Source of the DNA: an uncultured Bacteroidales bacterium
GTDB lineage: Bacteria; Bacteroidota; Bacteroidia; Bacteroidales; Bacteroidaceae
Reading direction: 5' to 3'
Length of the DNA stretch: 49,319 nucleotides
Assembly (NCBI GenBank): GCA_902772585.1
Contig: CACYBB010000017.1
Location: 1 to 49,319, forward strand
A program made the position numbers and the translations under genes. The notes under the pieces are model-generated. The model was not told where the DNA came from and searched no databases. It saw only the letters and a program-made list of their open reading frames with translations. Shown here one piece after another: positions 35,729-44,691 of this stretch; positions within the stretch are counted from its first letter, which is position 1, and each line of letters opens with the position of its first letter.

Positions 35729-37114
35729 TTAAGTATTTTTCCACCAATCATCCCTCTGTCTACACAATGCCTGTGCGACACAGTTCATCGTTTTACACTC
35801 CACCACGGTAATATCTTCCTCAGCAGGACGATACTTATATACCCATGGTGTCATTATCAGCAATTTCTTCTCTGCGCATAGCGTCATCCGTCGCTCCGAC
35901 GGATGGTAAAGCTCTCCCATTCCATTATCATCAACACTTACCACTGGCAGTTCTTCGTCCATCACAGCGTTGATGATTTCTTGTTCGCCTTTAGAGATAT
36001 GGGCAGAAACCAGAATGGCACCTCGTCTCGCAGCCTCAAGGCATGCCGTTTTCTGCTTGCCAAAATCACGGAGGTCCTTGCGATGACATACCACAGGCAA
36101 CAATTTCCCTTTCAACAAGTCACGGTCTCCAAAGCTGTCGCAGTCTACCATACCCTCACGTTGTAGCAGACGACTACTCATCATCTGCCACCTGTCTGCA
36201 TCATATTGGCTTCCACACTCGCGCTGCAGATAGCCCTGCAATGCAGAAATTCGCAATGCGGTATCAATACCTCCTCGTTGTATATGCAGCGAGGAATGCT
36301 CCCTACTACGCAACAGCCGGTTGCGCGGATTATTGTGGATATAGGCTCGTTGTGTTTCCAGTTGTCCTTCCTCTATGGGCATCACGTCCACATAGCCGTC
36401 GCTGAACAGCGGCTGCCTCCCAGTAGTGGTGCGCGAAGGAATCTTCACATAAGACTGCGGGGAACCCGCAGCCCGCTGGACATCAGCGCTGCTTGTGGCA
36501 ATGGGGTTCCCCCGCTGCTCATCAGCGGCGGGTGCTGGTTGTGATCCTGCGGCAGTGATGGGCTCGAGGTGCGTTCTTGCGGCAGTGATGGACTCGAGGT
36601 GCGATCCTGCGGCAGCGGCGGGCGCTGGTTGCGATCCTGCGGCAGTGATGGGCTCGAGGTGCGATCCTGCGGCAGTGGGGTTCCCCCACTGCAATTCCGC
36701 TGTCTGTCCCGTCATTTCCCAATAGCGGCGGCTGCAGCCCTTCTTAAAGCCGGAAATGACCTGCCCCAGATGCGTCTGCCGCCCACTCTTGCTGACTATT
36801 GCCGCTTTCACAGCGATAATCGCATGCACATGGTCGGGCATAATGACATAGTCCTGCACTTCCACCATCGAATAGTGGCCTTTTATGCTTTGCAGCAGTT
36901 CCTGTTCTACCATCCGTCCCACTTCCGACAGCTCCACCCGCGGAGCGTCAGGGTCTCCGTCAGCCTTGCTGACATCCCCCACAATCCGTCCTAACGGCTG
37001 CTGCCGCCTGTCGCTCACCGTCATTGTGACATGATAAATGCCTGGCCACCGATAGTCCTTATGCAGACTGCGGCGCCCCATGTGGTGACTATCAGTATGG
37101 TAAGTATTGGTCAT
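35729..37114 (-). CDS. RAYT (REP-associated, IS200-like Y1 transposase) with internal repeats and extra C-terminal domain
   Basis: The 461-residue protein has the Y1 transposase features: an N-terminal WPGIYHVT motif, the metal-binding HUH motif (His95-Val-His97 in MPDHVHAII) and the catalytic Tyr258 in RAYIHNNPRN. Between them, residues about 141-220 form an insertion. This has five decapeptides of the type AAGSHLEPIT or AAGSQPAPAA, bracketed by REP-like hairpin sequences translated as WGNPTA, RGNPIA and AAGSPQS. Residues about 335-461 are an extra domain (starting LLPVVCHRKDLRDFGKQK) with alternating strand/helix pattern, perhaps Rossmann-like. All catalytic residues are intact. It lies 9 bp behind a TPR gene on the same strand and separates it from a related TPR gene. 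Confidence 0.85.
   Translation of the reverse strand: MTNTYHTDSHHMGRRSLHKDYRWPGIYHVTMTVSDRRQQPLGRIVGDVSKADGDPDAPRVELSEVGRMVEQELLQSIKGHYSMVEVQDYVIMPDHVHAIIAVKAAIVSKSGRQTHLGQVISGFKKGCSRRYWEMTGQTAELQWGNPTAAGSHLEPITAAGSQPAPAAAAGSHLESITAARTHLEPITAAGSQPAPAADEQRGNPIATSSADVQRAAGSPQSYVKIPSRTTTGRQPLFSDGYVDVMPIEEGQLETQRAYIHNNPRNRLLRSREHSSLHIQRGGIDTALRISALQGYLQRECGSQYDADRWQMMSSRLLQREGMVDCDSFGDRDLLKGKLLPVVCHRKDLRDFGKQKTACLEAARRGAILVSAHISKGEQEIINAVMDEELPVVSVDDNGMGELYHPSERRMTLCAEKKLLIMTPWVYKYRPAEEDITVVECKTMNCVAQALCRQRDDWWKNT
36455..36471 (-). repeat. REP-like hairpin inside the RAYT gene (copy 1)
   Basis: On the minus strand CTGCGGG-TTC-CCCGCAG, preceded by TCCAGCGGG, which matches the frame of the intergenic hairpins. 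It encodes residues about 215-220 (AAGSPQ). Confidence 0.8.
36498..36518. repeat. REP-like hairpin inside the RAYT gene (copy 2, imperfect)
   Basis: GCAATGGGG-TTC-CCCCGCTGC on the plus strand; the outer part of the stem has two mismatches. It encodes EQRGNPIA on the minus strand. Confidence 0.65.
36524..36671 (-). repeat. 30-bp tandem repeat encoding decapeptides in RAYT
   Basis: About five units of 30 bp. The unit on the plus strand reads GGTGCGATCCTGCGGCAGTG followed by ATGGGCTCGA, with variation. It encodes AAGSHLEPIT-type decapeptides (residues 148-197). Two unit types alternate (HLEPIT and QPAPAA). Confidence 0.88.
36672..36692. repeat. REP-like hairpin inside the RAYT gene (copy 3)
   Basis: GCAGTGGGG-TTC-CCCCACTGC, a perfect 9-bp stem on the plus strand. 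It encodes QWGNPTA (residues about 142-148). Confidence 0.8.
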
Positions 37115-37123
37115 TAAAACGGC

Positions 37124-38689
37124 TTAATTTACCTTAGAGACAAAATTAAGGGCATCGGCATTGGTCGGGTCCACATCAAGAATCTTGTCTGCATAGTCCA
37201 ATGCGACTGCCTTTGATTTCTTGATCTTCTGTACCGCAAATTTATTCAGATACTCATACATCATCATATAGCGATAAGCCTGTACCAGATATGCTTTATC
37301 GGAATTACTCAGATCTGCCTTATTTCCCAATAGTGCTATGAGCTGTTCAGCATACGGCAGACCCGCACCTTTTTCGAATTTCGGGTCAAGGTACGCTCCA
37401 CTATATGAACAGCAGAAATAGAGGAACAGTCCTTTGTTGAGTTCTGAGTACTTTGCACCGTCCTCATATATCTGAACTGCTTTCGCAATAGCATCCTGTT
37501 TTTCCGTACCATTGAGCTCTACCGACCAGTCTGTATAAATCTTCGCATAAGATGACACCAACTGGTCATTTTGGTTACCCTTGTCGCGCGATCTCTGCAG
37601 TGCAGGTTCCACGATAGCAATAGCCTTTTCGTAGTCACCCATCTGGCGGAGTTCCGTAACCTGCGTATTAATGGTTCTCACAATAGCGCTCTCAGCCTGT
37701 GTCTTATTAGTCGCTGTAGCTATATCCATATTTGTAACACGCTCATAAACTGAGATGGCATCGTCATAACGCTTGGCACCACCCAGACAGCTGGCATACC
37801 ATAGGTAGTCATCACCCGTCATTTTCTTCACGCTATCAGGCATCACTTGCATGGCATCCATGGTCTTGATACCCTCATCCCACTTCTGGGTATTCATACA
37901 TCCCAGGAGGTGGAAGTGGTGCAGACCGAAATCTTTCGGAAAACGTTCCAAGCCATACGCCGTTGCCTCATATAATTTGGCAAAACGCTCCTCACCCAGG
38001 TCGCCTGCCCATTGCAAGCCCAGTGAATAAGCACCCAGGTCACCAAGGTTCATCTTTCCCCTATCAGGACTGTCATACACCTTGCCATAGCTTTCTGCCA
38101 TTTCCTTCATCGGCAGTTTACCATGGTCGCTATAAAGCTTATAGTACAGGCGTCCCAGTTGCAGGTCCACCTGGAAGGTGCTGTCGCGCTGTTTCAGCGT
38201 CATCAGCTTCTCCACGGCAGCATCAGGATCGGTAAAAGCCAACAGTTTTGCCGACTCAATGTATAGCGACGAGTCGGTGGGATTAGCGGCAATACCCTTG
38301 TCGAGCCATATCAGCGCCGTGTCTATTTTTGCTTCATTAAAGAAGATATCGCTAGCCACCAGATACGTATCAGGATATTTAGGATCGATGGCTATGGCCT
38401 TCTCCAAGTATTCAAAAGCCTTGGCCACGTCACGACGGTGGAACTGAGGCGTAGGATTCCCCGGCACCATCACATAGTTATAGTATGCCTTACCGATTCG
38501 TGCAGCCAGATAGGCACTCTTCTCGTTCTTCTTGAAGATGTCGGCCACGAACTTATCCACAATCTCATAGTTCGGGAACACACGGATAATGGTGTCGATA
38601 GCAGCACCGGCAGCCTTCACGTCGTCCTGTGCCTTCATGGGAAGCACAGCCACCATACTGATTATCAGGAATAATATCTTACGCATCAT
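37124..38689 (-). CDS. Periplasmic TPR repeat protein
   Basis: The 521-residue protein has a signal peptide (to PMKAQ) and many TPR units, for example FEYLEKAIAIDPKYPDTYLVASDIFF and ALIWLDKGIAANPTDSSLYIES (each given in part). It is probably a scaffold in the periplasm working with the outer-membrane proteins encoded upstream in the same operon. The start is at tandem ATGs. Confidence 0.82.
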   Translation of the reverse strand: MMRKILFLIISMVAVLPMKAQDDVKAAGAAIDTIIRVFPNYEIVDKFVADIFKKNEKSAYLAARIGKAYYNYVMVPGNPTPQFHRRDVAKAFEYLEKAIAIDPKYPDTYLVASDIFFNEAKIDTALIWLDKGIAANPTDSSLYIESAKLLAFTDPDAAVEKLMTLKQRDSTFQVDLQLGRLYYKLYSDHGKLPMKEMAESYGKVYDSPDRGKMNLGDLGAYSLGLQWAGDLGEERFAKLYEATAYGLERFPKDFGLHHFHLLGCMNTQKWDEGIKTMDAMQVMPDSVKKMTGDDYLWYASCLGGAKRYDDAISVYERVTNMDIATATNKTQAESAIVRTINTQVTELRQMGDYEKAIAIVEPALQRSRDKGNQNDQLVSSYAKIYTDWSVELNGTEKQDAIAKAVQIYEDGAKYSELNKGLFLYFCCSYSGAYLDPKFEKGAGLPYAEQLIALLGNKADLSNSDKAYLVQAYRYMMMYEYLNKFAVQKIKKSKAVALDYADKILDVDPTNADALNFVSKVN

Positions 38690-38742
38690 AACTCTTACTT
38701 CTTACTTCTTCCATCATACTTCTTACTTCTTACTTCTTACAT
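38690..38742 (-). repeat. 7-bp tandem repeat spacer (GAAGTAA)
   Basis: The 53-bp gap between the outer-membrane gene and the TPR gene is almost wholly made of GAAGTAA units on the minus strand. These form two runs separated by GAAGTATGATG. Variation in copy number would change the distance between the genes and the region just before the TPR start codon. Confidence 0.85.
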
Positions 38743-40992
38743 CTACAACTCATACTGCACACCGACATTCCATGTCTGCAAGTACTTCACGGTCAGGAAA
38801 TCGATGCTGGGCAGTTTTGCCGAACCCAGCATATAGAATGTCGGTTCCACAATAGCCGAGATATGGGGAATAATCTTAAAGCGCAGTTTGAAGCCCAGGT
38901 GACCACCAATGCCTCCCTCCGTCTTCAACGGGTCTTTTTCTGTCACCTCATGGCCTTGCATCAGCAGCTCAGTGGGTGACAGGACGAAGTTGTCGCCCAG
39001 CGGCATAATCAGGGTCGGTCCAAGGAACACGCTCATATCGAAGCGGCGCCACGAGGGATAGCCACAGAACAGGTTACTCAGGTTACACTGATAACCCACG
39101 TTGATGAGTCCCAACTTGAACTTATGGTTCCACATACCCGTACGGGTAATGGTAGCCAACTCCGGTGTAGCACTCTCTATATTGGTATCATAGAACTCAC
39201 AGATATTCGAGTGCTTCATATTCGTCAACTCAAATGACGCACGGACGGCATGGATAGGCGTCAGGTGATACTCAGCAAAGGCTTTGGCATTCAGTCCCAC
39301 GCCGCCATCACCGTCGAAGTTCTCCTTGGTATGAATAAAGTAGAAGCCGCCACCAATACCCGCACGAATCTTGCGCAGAGGTTCGAAGCCACCCTCCTCC
39401 TCGTCAACAGCAGAGCGGAACTTGTGCGAACGCGTAGCCACCTGGAGACCAATGCTTACCGACATACCATTATCGGTGAAGTTCTTGTTCCAGTCTCTGT
39501 TGGTGTAGGGCAACTTATAAACATAGTGCATAAAGCGAGGTTCCACGAAGACGTGCAGACCATCACTTAGCTGATACCACAGATGGGCGCCCAGCGTATA
39601 GGCCTCGCTGCGTGTGCTCAGGCGTTCGGTCTGATATTTGTCCACCCAACCATATTCCACACCACCCAGCAGATAGGCTCCGAAGGGATTACCCCAACTG
39701 AAGTTCTTCATAAAGCCCAAGGGGTTGAACATCGCCTCCAGACGAATACCCGTATAGATATTGTGCATATTGGCGATATAGCCACGGACGGGTGTCTCAT
39801 CAGGTTCACTGGTCTGGATAAAGCTTTGGCGCCATGTGGTCTGGTGAACAGCCCCTGACAGGCGTAGTCCGATGACGGGCGACAGCCAGCGACCAATGCT
39901 CAGCGTGACATCCGAGCCCATGGAACTTCCCGCTCCCAACTGACTGTTTCCTAGGAAGTTGACACCATTGCTATACTCTATGAACCATGGCTGTTGCCAC
40001 GACTGCAGATAACTACTGTCATTATCCACCTGGTCGTGCTCCTGACGATGCTTGATGAAGTATTTACGCTCACGCTGCGACAGGTTGTTATGGATATAAT
40101 AAGTGTAGTTGAAGTTGATGCCATAGAACACGTCTATCTTGCGCCAGTTCTGGTTCTGGCTCAGGTCCATCTTGTCCGTTGCCAGTCCGATATATGGCTC
40201 AATATTGATATATCCCTGCGGACCCGTAAAGAAGCGCAACTGGGCACCGAGATGTCCCTCGAACGACACGCCGCTCTGGTCTTTAGGCATATTCTGACGG
40301 ATAATCTCAGCCTCCTCAGCATCCGATGGGTCGCCCGTTGACTCATAGGCATCGATGATCTTCTGCTGTTCCTTCTCGTAAAGGATGTTCTTGAAACTCA
40401 GTTTGCTATACTGCACACCCACGCCCAGAATGGTGGATATATCCATCAATCGCGAGGGTTTAAAGCCATAGAAATACGATGACGGGCTGAACAGGTGGTC
40501 CAGGCGCAGACCAAATTTTGTAAACAAGCGGTCCTTAGCCTGCTGGTAGCCCCAAGCCCCTTGGAATGTCAGTCGGGCCGAATGGTATCTGTTAAACTGT
40601 TTGCCAACACCCACATGAACGGCACTGAGTGTATTGAAACGGTAGTTGTCTGCAGGCGGAACCATCTGTTCCACGCCCAAACCCACCTGCAGGAAGAGGT
40701 GGTCGTCCCAACGCTTGCCGAACTCCTCGCCATTGGCACGATAACGGCGCGACAGGACATACTCCATCGCATCGAAGCCCGTACGCTTCGTTGGTTCCTC
40801 TTGGGTGTCAGCACCTGCCTTCTTATCATCCTTCTTCGGTTGGGGAATCTCCACGTCGTCATTATCCTCACCAAAGTCGGTGGTATCGCGTGGAGCAACA
40901 TCCATGCGACTGGGTTCTATTGGTAGGTGCTTGGCAGCAAAGACCAGCGTCGTGCTACATAGCAGCAGTATTAGCAGTATCTTTCTTTTCAT
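38743..40992 (-). CDS. Large outer-membrane beta-barrel protein (unknown function)
   Basis: The 749-residue protein has a signal peptide (MKRKILLILLLCSTTLVFAA) and an acidic, lysine-rich linker (about 35-75). It continues with amphipathic strands with aromatic girdles to a final VGVQYEL, typical of barrel ends. Two barrel-like halves may be present (the second from about residue 555). In-frame ATGs at 41004 and 40998 are also possible. The start lies 38 bases inside the upstream OmpA/TPR gene. No ligand or family can be named. Confidence 0.75.
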   Translation of the reverse strand: MKRKILLILLLCSTTLVFAAKHLPIEPSRMDVAPRDTTDFGEDNDDVEIPQPKKDDKKAGADTQEEPTKRTGFDAMEYVLSRRYRANGEEFGKRWDDHLFLQVGLGVEQMVPPADNYRFNTLSAVHVGVGKQFNRYHSARLTFQGAWGYQQAKDRLFTKFGLRLDHLFSPSSYFYGFKPSRLMDISTILGVGVQYSKLSFKNILYEKEQQKIIDAYESTGDPSDAEEAEIIRQNMPKDQSGVSFEGHLGAQLRFFTGPQGYINIEPYIGLATDKMDLSQNQNWRKIDVFYGINFNYTYYIHNNLSQRERKYFIKHRQEHDQVDNDSSYLQSWQQPWFIEYSNGVNFLGNSQLGAGSSMGSDVTLSIGRWLSPVIGLRLSGAVHQTTWRQSFIQTSEPDETPVRGYIANMHNIYTGIRLEAMFNPLGFMKNFSWGNPFGAYLLGGVEYGWVDKYQTERLSTRSEAYTLGAHLWYQLSDGLHVFVEPRFMHYVYKLPYTNRDWNKNFTDNGMSVSIGLQVATRSHKFRSAVDEEEGGFEPLRKIRAGIGGGFYFIHTKENFDGDGGVGLNAKAFAEYHLTPIHAVRASFELTNMKHSNICEFYDTNIESATPELATITRTGMWNHKFKLGLINVGYQCNLSNLFCGYPSWRRFDMSVFLGPTLIMPLGDNFVLSPTELLMQGHEVTEKDPLKTEGGIGGHLGFKLRFKIIPHISAIVEPTFYMLGSAKLPSIDFLTVKYLQTWNVGVQYEL

Positions 40993-43705
40993 CAGCATTT
41001 TCATTCTTTTCACCCTCGGCAGGGGCATTCAACTTCTCCAGTTGCTCCTGAGCCTTGCGCTCGTCATAGGCTTGCAGCAGTCTGAACAGTTTGTCGTATG
41101 CGGGGACATTGGCCCTTTTGTACTTGTATATCTTACGCATATCCTCCGGCACATGAGCCTCGTTGAAGTACATGCGTTTGAACAGCGGTTCCAGTTCGAA
41201 GCAGTGCTGGAAATAGGCCAGATAGAAAGGAATTCCTTCTACCTCGATGTCATCGTCCGGATTCTTGGGCTTCACCTTGACCTCTATCTTGGGCAACTGA
41301 CCGTCGTGCTCCTCCATGTATTTCTCCTTCTGCTGGTTATAGAGTGCATAGCGGTTATAGTCCGTTGCCATCAGGTCAGTCTCCTCGTCTTCTGTCAACA
41401 GGAAGAAGCCACCGCCCAAGTCGGGCTTGCCACTATTGTCCTCTTCCTCCTTCGGTTCCAGTTGTTCACGGATTTCGCGTTCGGAGTCCAACTCCATATT
41501 GGGCACCAGTTTCAGTTTGGTGCTCAGTTCCTTCCAGGCTATCTGTGCCCACAGGATACCCTTCAGGTACCACTTCTTGGCACTCTCGTCAGGCATCATA
41601 TCGACATAGTCCATACCACCTTTGGTATTTCCCCAGTCAGGAATTTCCGAATAGAGGATAGCCTTGTTCTCGTCGCTGATGTTCAGCACATAGTTCTTGG
41701 CAGCCTCATACTCCTGTTCCTGTTCGGCATTACGGAAATTGTTGTAGTGCAGCGACTTCAGGTTCATGATACGCTCCAGACTCTCCAGTGCCGGGTCGCT
41801 GGCGTTATATTTCTTCAGCCAGTTGATGAAGTACTTACACGAGTCCATCTTCAACTCCTGGTAGTACGTCACTGCCTGATTCAGCAGCACCTCACGGCGG
41901 TTTACCGTAATGGTCAGCATGTCGTCGATGGCCTTCTTAGCATTCACGCCACGCTTGGTCAGGTCGATGAACGGCTCCAGAATGCGGGCGTTCGGCGTAC
42001 CCTTCTTCAGGTTGATGAGTGCCACGCGATTGCAGACGTAGGGGGCAATCTTGTTCTCCGTAGCATACTCCGGATTTCTGGTGATGTCACGATAGCACAT
42101 CATTGTCAGCGAGTCTATCTCTACCGTGTCTGTCAGGTTATTGAAGATGTTCCAGTAGTCACCGTTCGAGAAACGTTTCTTGCCCTCTTTGTACAGTGCC
42201 AGATTCTGGTGGAACTCATCGACAGCCTCCTGGGGGGTCAGCACCTTCTCACGGATATACTTATACGAAGCCTTCATCACACGCATGCTTTCCAGAATGG
42301 GTACGATTTCGGTCTCATAGAACTCCAGCAGGCGTAGTTCGCGGTCAGGAGTCTCTGTCTTGCTGGTGATGGCGAGCACCTGCTCAGCCTCAGCCTTCTT
42401 GCCTTTCTTCTCCAAACGCTCCACTACGTCTTTCCAGGTGTACACACCACTCGTCGATGACACACGTTGACCGGCAGGCAGTCTTCGCTGAATCATCGAT
42501 GCAGCCAGTTGCGCACGCTGCTGGGCCAGTTCCTGGTTTTTCTTCATGTTACCATCAGGCGATGCCATACCCTGAACAGCCGGTGAGAGCAGTTTGTCAC
42601 CATACGAGTTCAGTTCCTGAACCAACTTGTTCATGTTGACGGTATTCATCGAGTCCTCCTTCAGCACGGCCTTACCCACCTCGAAACTCAACGCCAAGTC
42701 GCGCTTCTCGTCGGCAATCTGCGACTGTGCCTCCTCTTTGAACTCCTCCGTCAGTTCCATCTCTGCCAGTGCCGGTGTGAAGTCCAAGAACTTAAACGGA
42801 CGGTAGCGCAGACAGGTACCTGCATAGCCACCGACCTTATAGACGTGATGATAGTCCTCGATGATATACTTGAAGGGGCCGCGGAAACTGGCATTCTTGT
42901 CAGTTTTCTTATAAACCAGCGTGGTGTCTATGTTGACATATTCGCCTTCCTCCAAGGGTGTGCTGGCCTGATAGCTCTTACCCAGCGAATCGTTCTTGAA
43001 GTAGTCAAAACCCATGCGTTTATCCTGCAACTCATGGTATTGAGCGCCCTCATAGACCAATGGTGTACAATAGGCCAGTGTATCGTCGGTCTGACAGTCC
43101 ACCGCATAGGTCTGGATAATCATACGGGCCTGAGGACGGGCATCACCTGGCAACAGTTTCATCTTCACGCGGAAGTACTCATTGCCATCGTCAGGGTCAC
43201 CAGTACCACCGCCAATCTCCTCGCGCTCACCGAGTTTACCCTCGGCATACACTTCCTGCAGTCGCTGTACGTTGATGACCACGTTATACTCCGTCTTGCC
43301 AGGAACCACCTCTACGACGTCCGATATCTTGCTTTCCTGACCAGTCAGGAACAGCACACACATCGTCGTGGCAGTGCTAATCTCAAAGTTACCTCTTGCG
43401 GTAGTCTTGTTTTTATCAATGAAGCCGTACTTCTTCTTCAGCAGGTTCACCTTCGCCTCCTGGTCCAGGTCCACGCTCATATCGTTGGCAGCCTTGTCAC
43501 CCGTCAGGCGTTCAAAGGCAGCATGGGCTTCCTGAGCCTCCTTCTTGGTAAGAATACGCGAATACTGGACACGCTCGTTGATGTCCTTGCCGTTTTCCTT
43601 GTTGTGAACGGTCACTTTACCCTTGATGACCACGGGCTCCGGGTTCTGAGCCATCATGCCCAGCGTCACCGTCATCAGCAATATCAGTACAAGCAGCTTC
43701 TTCAT
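40955..43705 (-). CDS. Periplasmic protein with OmpA-like and TPR-like regions
   Basis: The 916-residue protein has a signal peptide (to MMAQ). An OmpA-like peptidoglycan-binding region lies at about 340-410 (FEVGKAVLKEDSMNTVNMNK, then QGMASPDGNMKKNQELAQQRA). A long helical TPR-like region follows and the end is acidic and Lys-rich. It probably links the outer-membrane partners to peptidoglycan. It is the second gene of an envelope operon behind the DUF3575 gene (30-bp gap) and overlaps the barrel gene. Confidence 0.8.
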   Translation of the reverse strand: MKKLLVLILLMTVTLGMMAQNPEPVVIKGKVTVHNKENGKDINERVQYSRILTKKEAQEAHAAFERLTGDKAANDMSVDLDQEAKVNLLKKKYGFIDKNKTTARGNFEISTATTMCVLFLTGQESKISDVVEVVPGKTEYNVVINVQRLQEVYAEGKLGEREEIGGGTGDPDDGNEYFRVKMKLLPGDARPQARMIIQTYAVDCQTDDTLAYCTPLVYEGAQYHELQDKRMGFDYFKNDSLGKSYQASTPLEEGEYVNIDTTLVYKKTDKNASFRGPFKYIIEDYHHVYKVGGYAGTCLRYRPFKFLDFTPALAEMELTEEFKEEAQSQIADEKRDLALSFEVGKAVLKEDSMNTVNMNKLVQELNSYGDKLLSPAVQGMASPDGNMKKNQELAQQRAQLAASMIQRRLPAGQRVSSTSGVYTWKDVVERLEKKGKKAEAEQVLAITSKTETPDRELRLLEFYETEIVPILESMRVMKASYKYIREKVLTPQEAVDEFHQNLALYKEGKKRFSNGDYWNIFNNLTDTVEIDSLTMMCYRDITRNPEYATENKIAPYVCNRVALINLKKGTPNARILEPFIDLTKRGVNAKKAIDDMLTITVNRREVLLNQAVTYYQELKMDSCKYFINWLKKYNASDPALESLERIMNLKSLHYNNFRNAEQEQEYEAAKNYVLNISDENKAILYSEIPDWGNTKGGMDYVDMMPDESAKKWYLKGILWAQIAWKELSTKLKLVPNMELDSEREIREQLEPKEEEDNSGKPDLGGGFFLLTEDEETDLMATDYNRYALYNQQKEKYMEEHDGQLPKIEVKVKPKNPDDDIEVEGIPFYLAYFQHCFELEPLFKRMYFNEAHVPEDMRKIYKYKRANVPAYDKLFRLLQAYDERKAQEQLEKLNAPAEGEKNENADEKKDTANTAAM

Positions 43706-43735
43706 ATTCGTCGTTTCACGTTTATTGGTTATTGT

Positions 43736-44296
43736 TTACCACAGTATGTAGCTTACGCTCACACCTATTCTCGTCGGCAACAGATAGTAACCATTGGCAT
43801 TCGCCCGCTGTTCACCATCAAACACATAGTCTATATCGTATTGGTCGCCCACGAAATATTCCTTCTGCTTATAGTGAATAAAACCAAAGCCTGCATGGAA
43901 GTCAATGTTCAGACGTTTCTTCAGGGGCAGCACATAGCCGAAGGTCAGGCCCAGGCCCAGTGCCGTACCGTCATAGACCTTACTAGACCAGGTGATGTCG
44001 TAAGTACCAGCAATGCCGCCAACGCCGATAAACTCTCGATACATCGGACGTCCAGAGAAATAGTAGCGGTATTCTGGCTGCAGGAGGGTCATCTTTATAT
44101 CCTTGCCCAGCGGCTTGGAGGCGAACAGACTATGCAGACCCACCGTACTATGCTCACCCACCACCAGTTCAACACCGATATTGGGGGTCAGGGTGGCCAG
44201 CCACAGCGCATCAACATTCGCTGCAAGCATCTGTGCACGGGCTCCCGCCGTCCACATCATGGCTACCGCCACAGCTAATAACAGTCTTTTCATCAT
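43736..44296 (-). CDS. DUF3575 family outer-membrane protein
   Basis: The 186-residue protein has a signal peptide and the family's opening NVDALWLATLTPNIGVELVV, then amphipathic strands of a small barrel and a C-terminal aromatic (YILW). In Bacteroidales, DUF3575 proteins often accompany fimbrial or OmpA-type genes; here no fimbrillin gene is present. It is the first gene of the envelope operon. Confidence 0.85.
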   Translation of the reverse strand: MMKRLLLAVAVAMMWTAGARAQMLAANVDALWLATLTPNIGVELVVGEHSTVGLHSLFASKPLGKDIKMTLLQPEYRYYFSGRPMYREFIGVGGIAGTYDITWSSKVYDGTALGLGLTFGYVLPLKKRLNIDFHAGFGFIHYKQKEYFVGDQYDIDYVFDGEQRANANGYYLLPTRIGVSVSYILW

Positions 44297-44320
44297 TTGT
44301 TTTATATCACTTTCAGCCTA

Positions 44321-44352
44321 CAAAGATACAAAACATTTCTGATACCACCAAA
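44321..44352 (-). promoter_or_regulatory. Promoter of the envelope operon
   Basis: On the minus strand TTTG (44352-44349), 20 bp, then TATCTTTG (44328-44321), 25 bp before the DUF3575 start. Confidence 0.8.
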
Positions 44353-44384
44353 TTTTCCAACGAAAAACAAACATCTCGCCGTAG

Positions 44385-44455
44385 GTGAAGGCTAAGCCCC
44401 ATACGTAATTCTCTCTACGAGAGAGAATTAGTATGTGGGGGCGTGAGCGCTTCAC
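44385..44455. other. Long hairpin in the 395-bp gap between the envelope operon and vapD
   Basis: GTGAAG (44385-44390) pairs with CTTCAC (44450-44455), GCCCC with GGGGC, CCCCATAC with GTATGTGGGG (two bulged bases), and a perfect 10-bp stem AATTCTCTCT-ACG-AGAGAGAATT (44407-44429) forms the tip. GTTTGCACG occurs twice further on (about 44492 and 44536) around another inverted repeat (CGCCTT...AAGGCG). No gene is visible in 44353-44691. Candidate structured RNA or a transcription barrier. Confidence 0.65.
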
Positions 44456-44691
44456 CGTAGGCGCCCGAAACCAGAAAATTGAAAGGGAATAGTTTGCACG
44501 TAGAATTCGCCTTAAATTCTGCGTAAATTCAAGGCGTTTGCACGCACAATTCACCTATAGCAGAAAGTTTTTATCGTATTTCTTGCCGGTATCGGCAAAA
44601 AGTTGTAAATTTGCAGCATCACTGGAGATAAAACTTGCCGATAGAGTTAAATGCAGATTTACATGCAGGAAGGTAAATAAAAGAATATATC

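Noticed and set aside
35660-37114. Complete insertion sequence with terminal inverted repeats
   Set aside because: The transposase is of the RAYT/IS200-like type, which lacks terminal inverted repeats. The hairpins around it are REP-like and also lie far from its ends.
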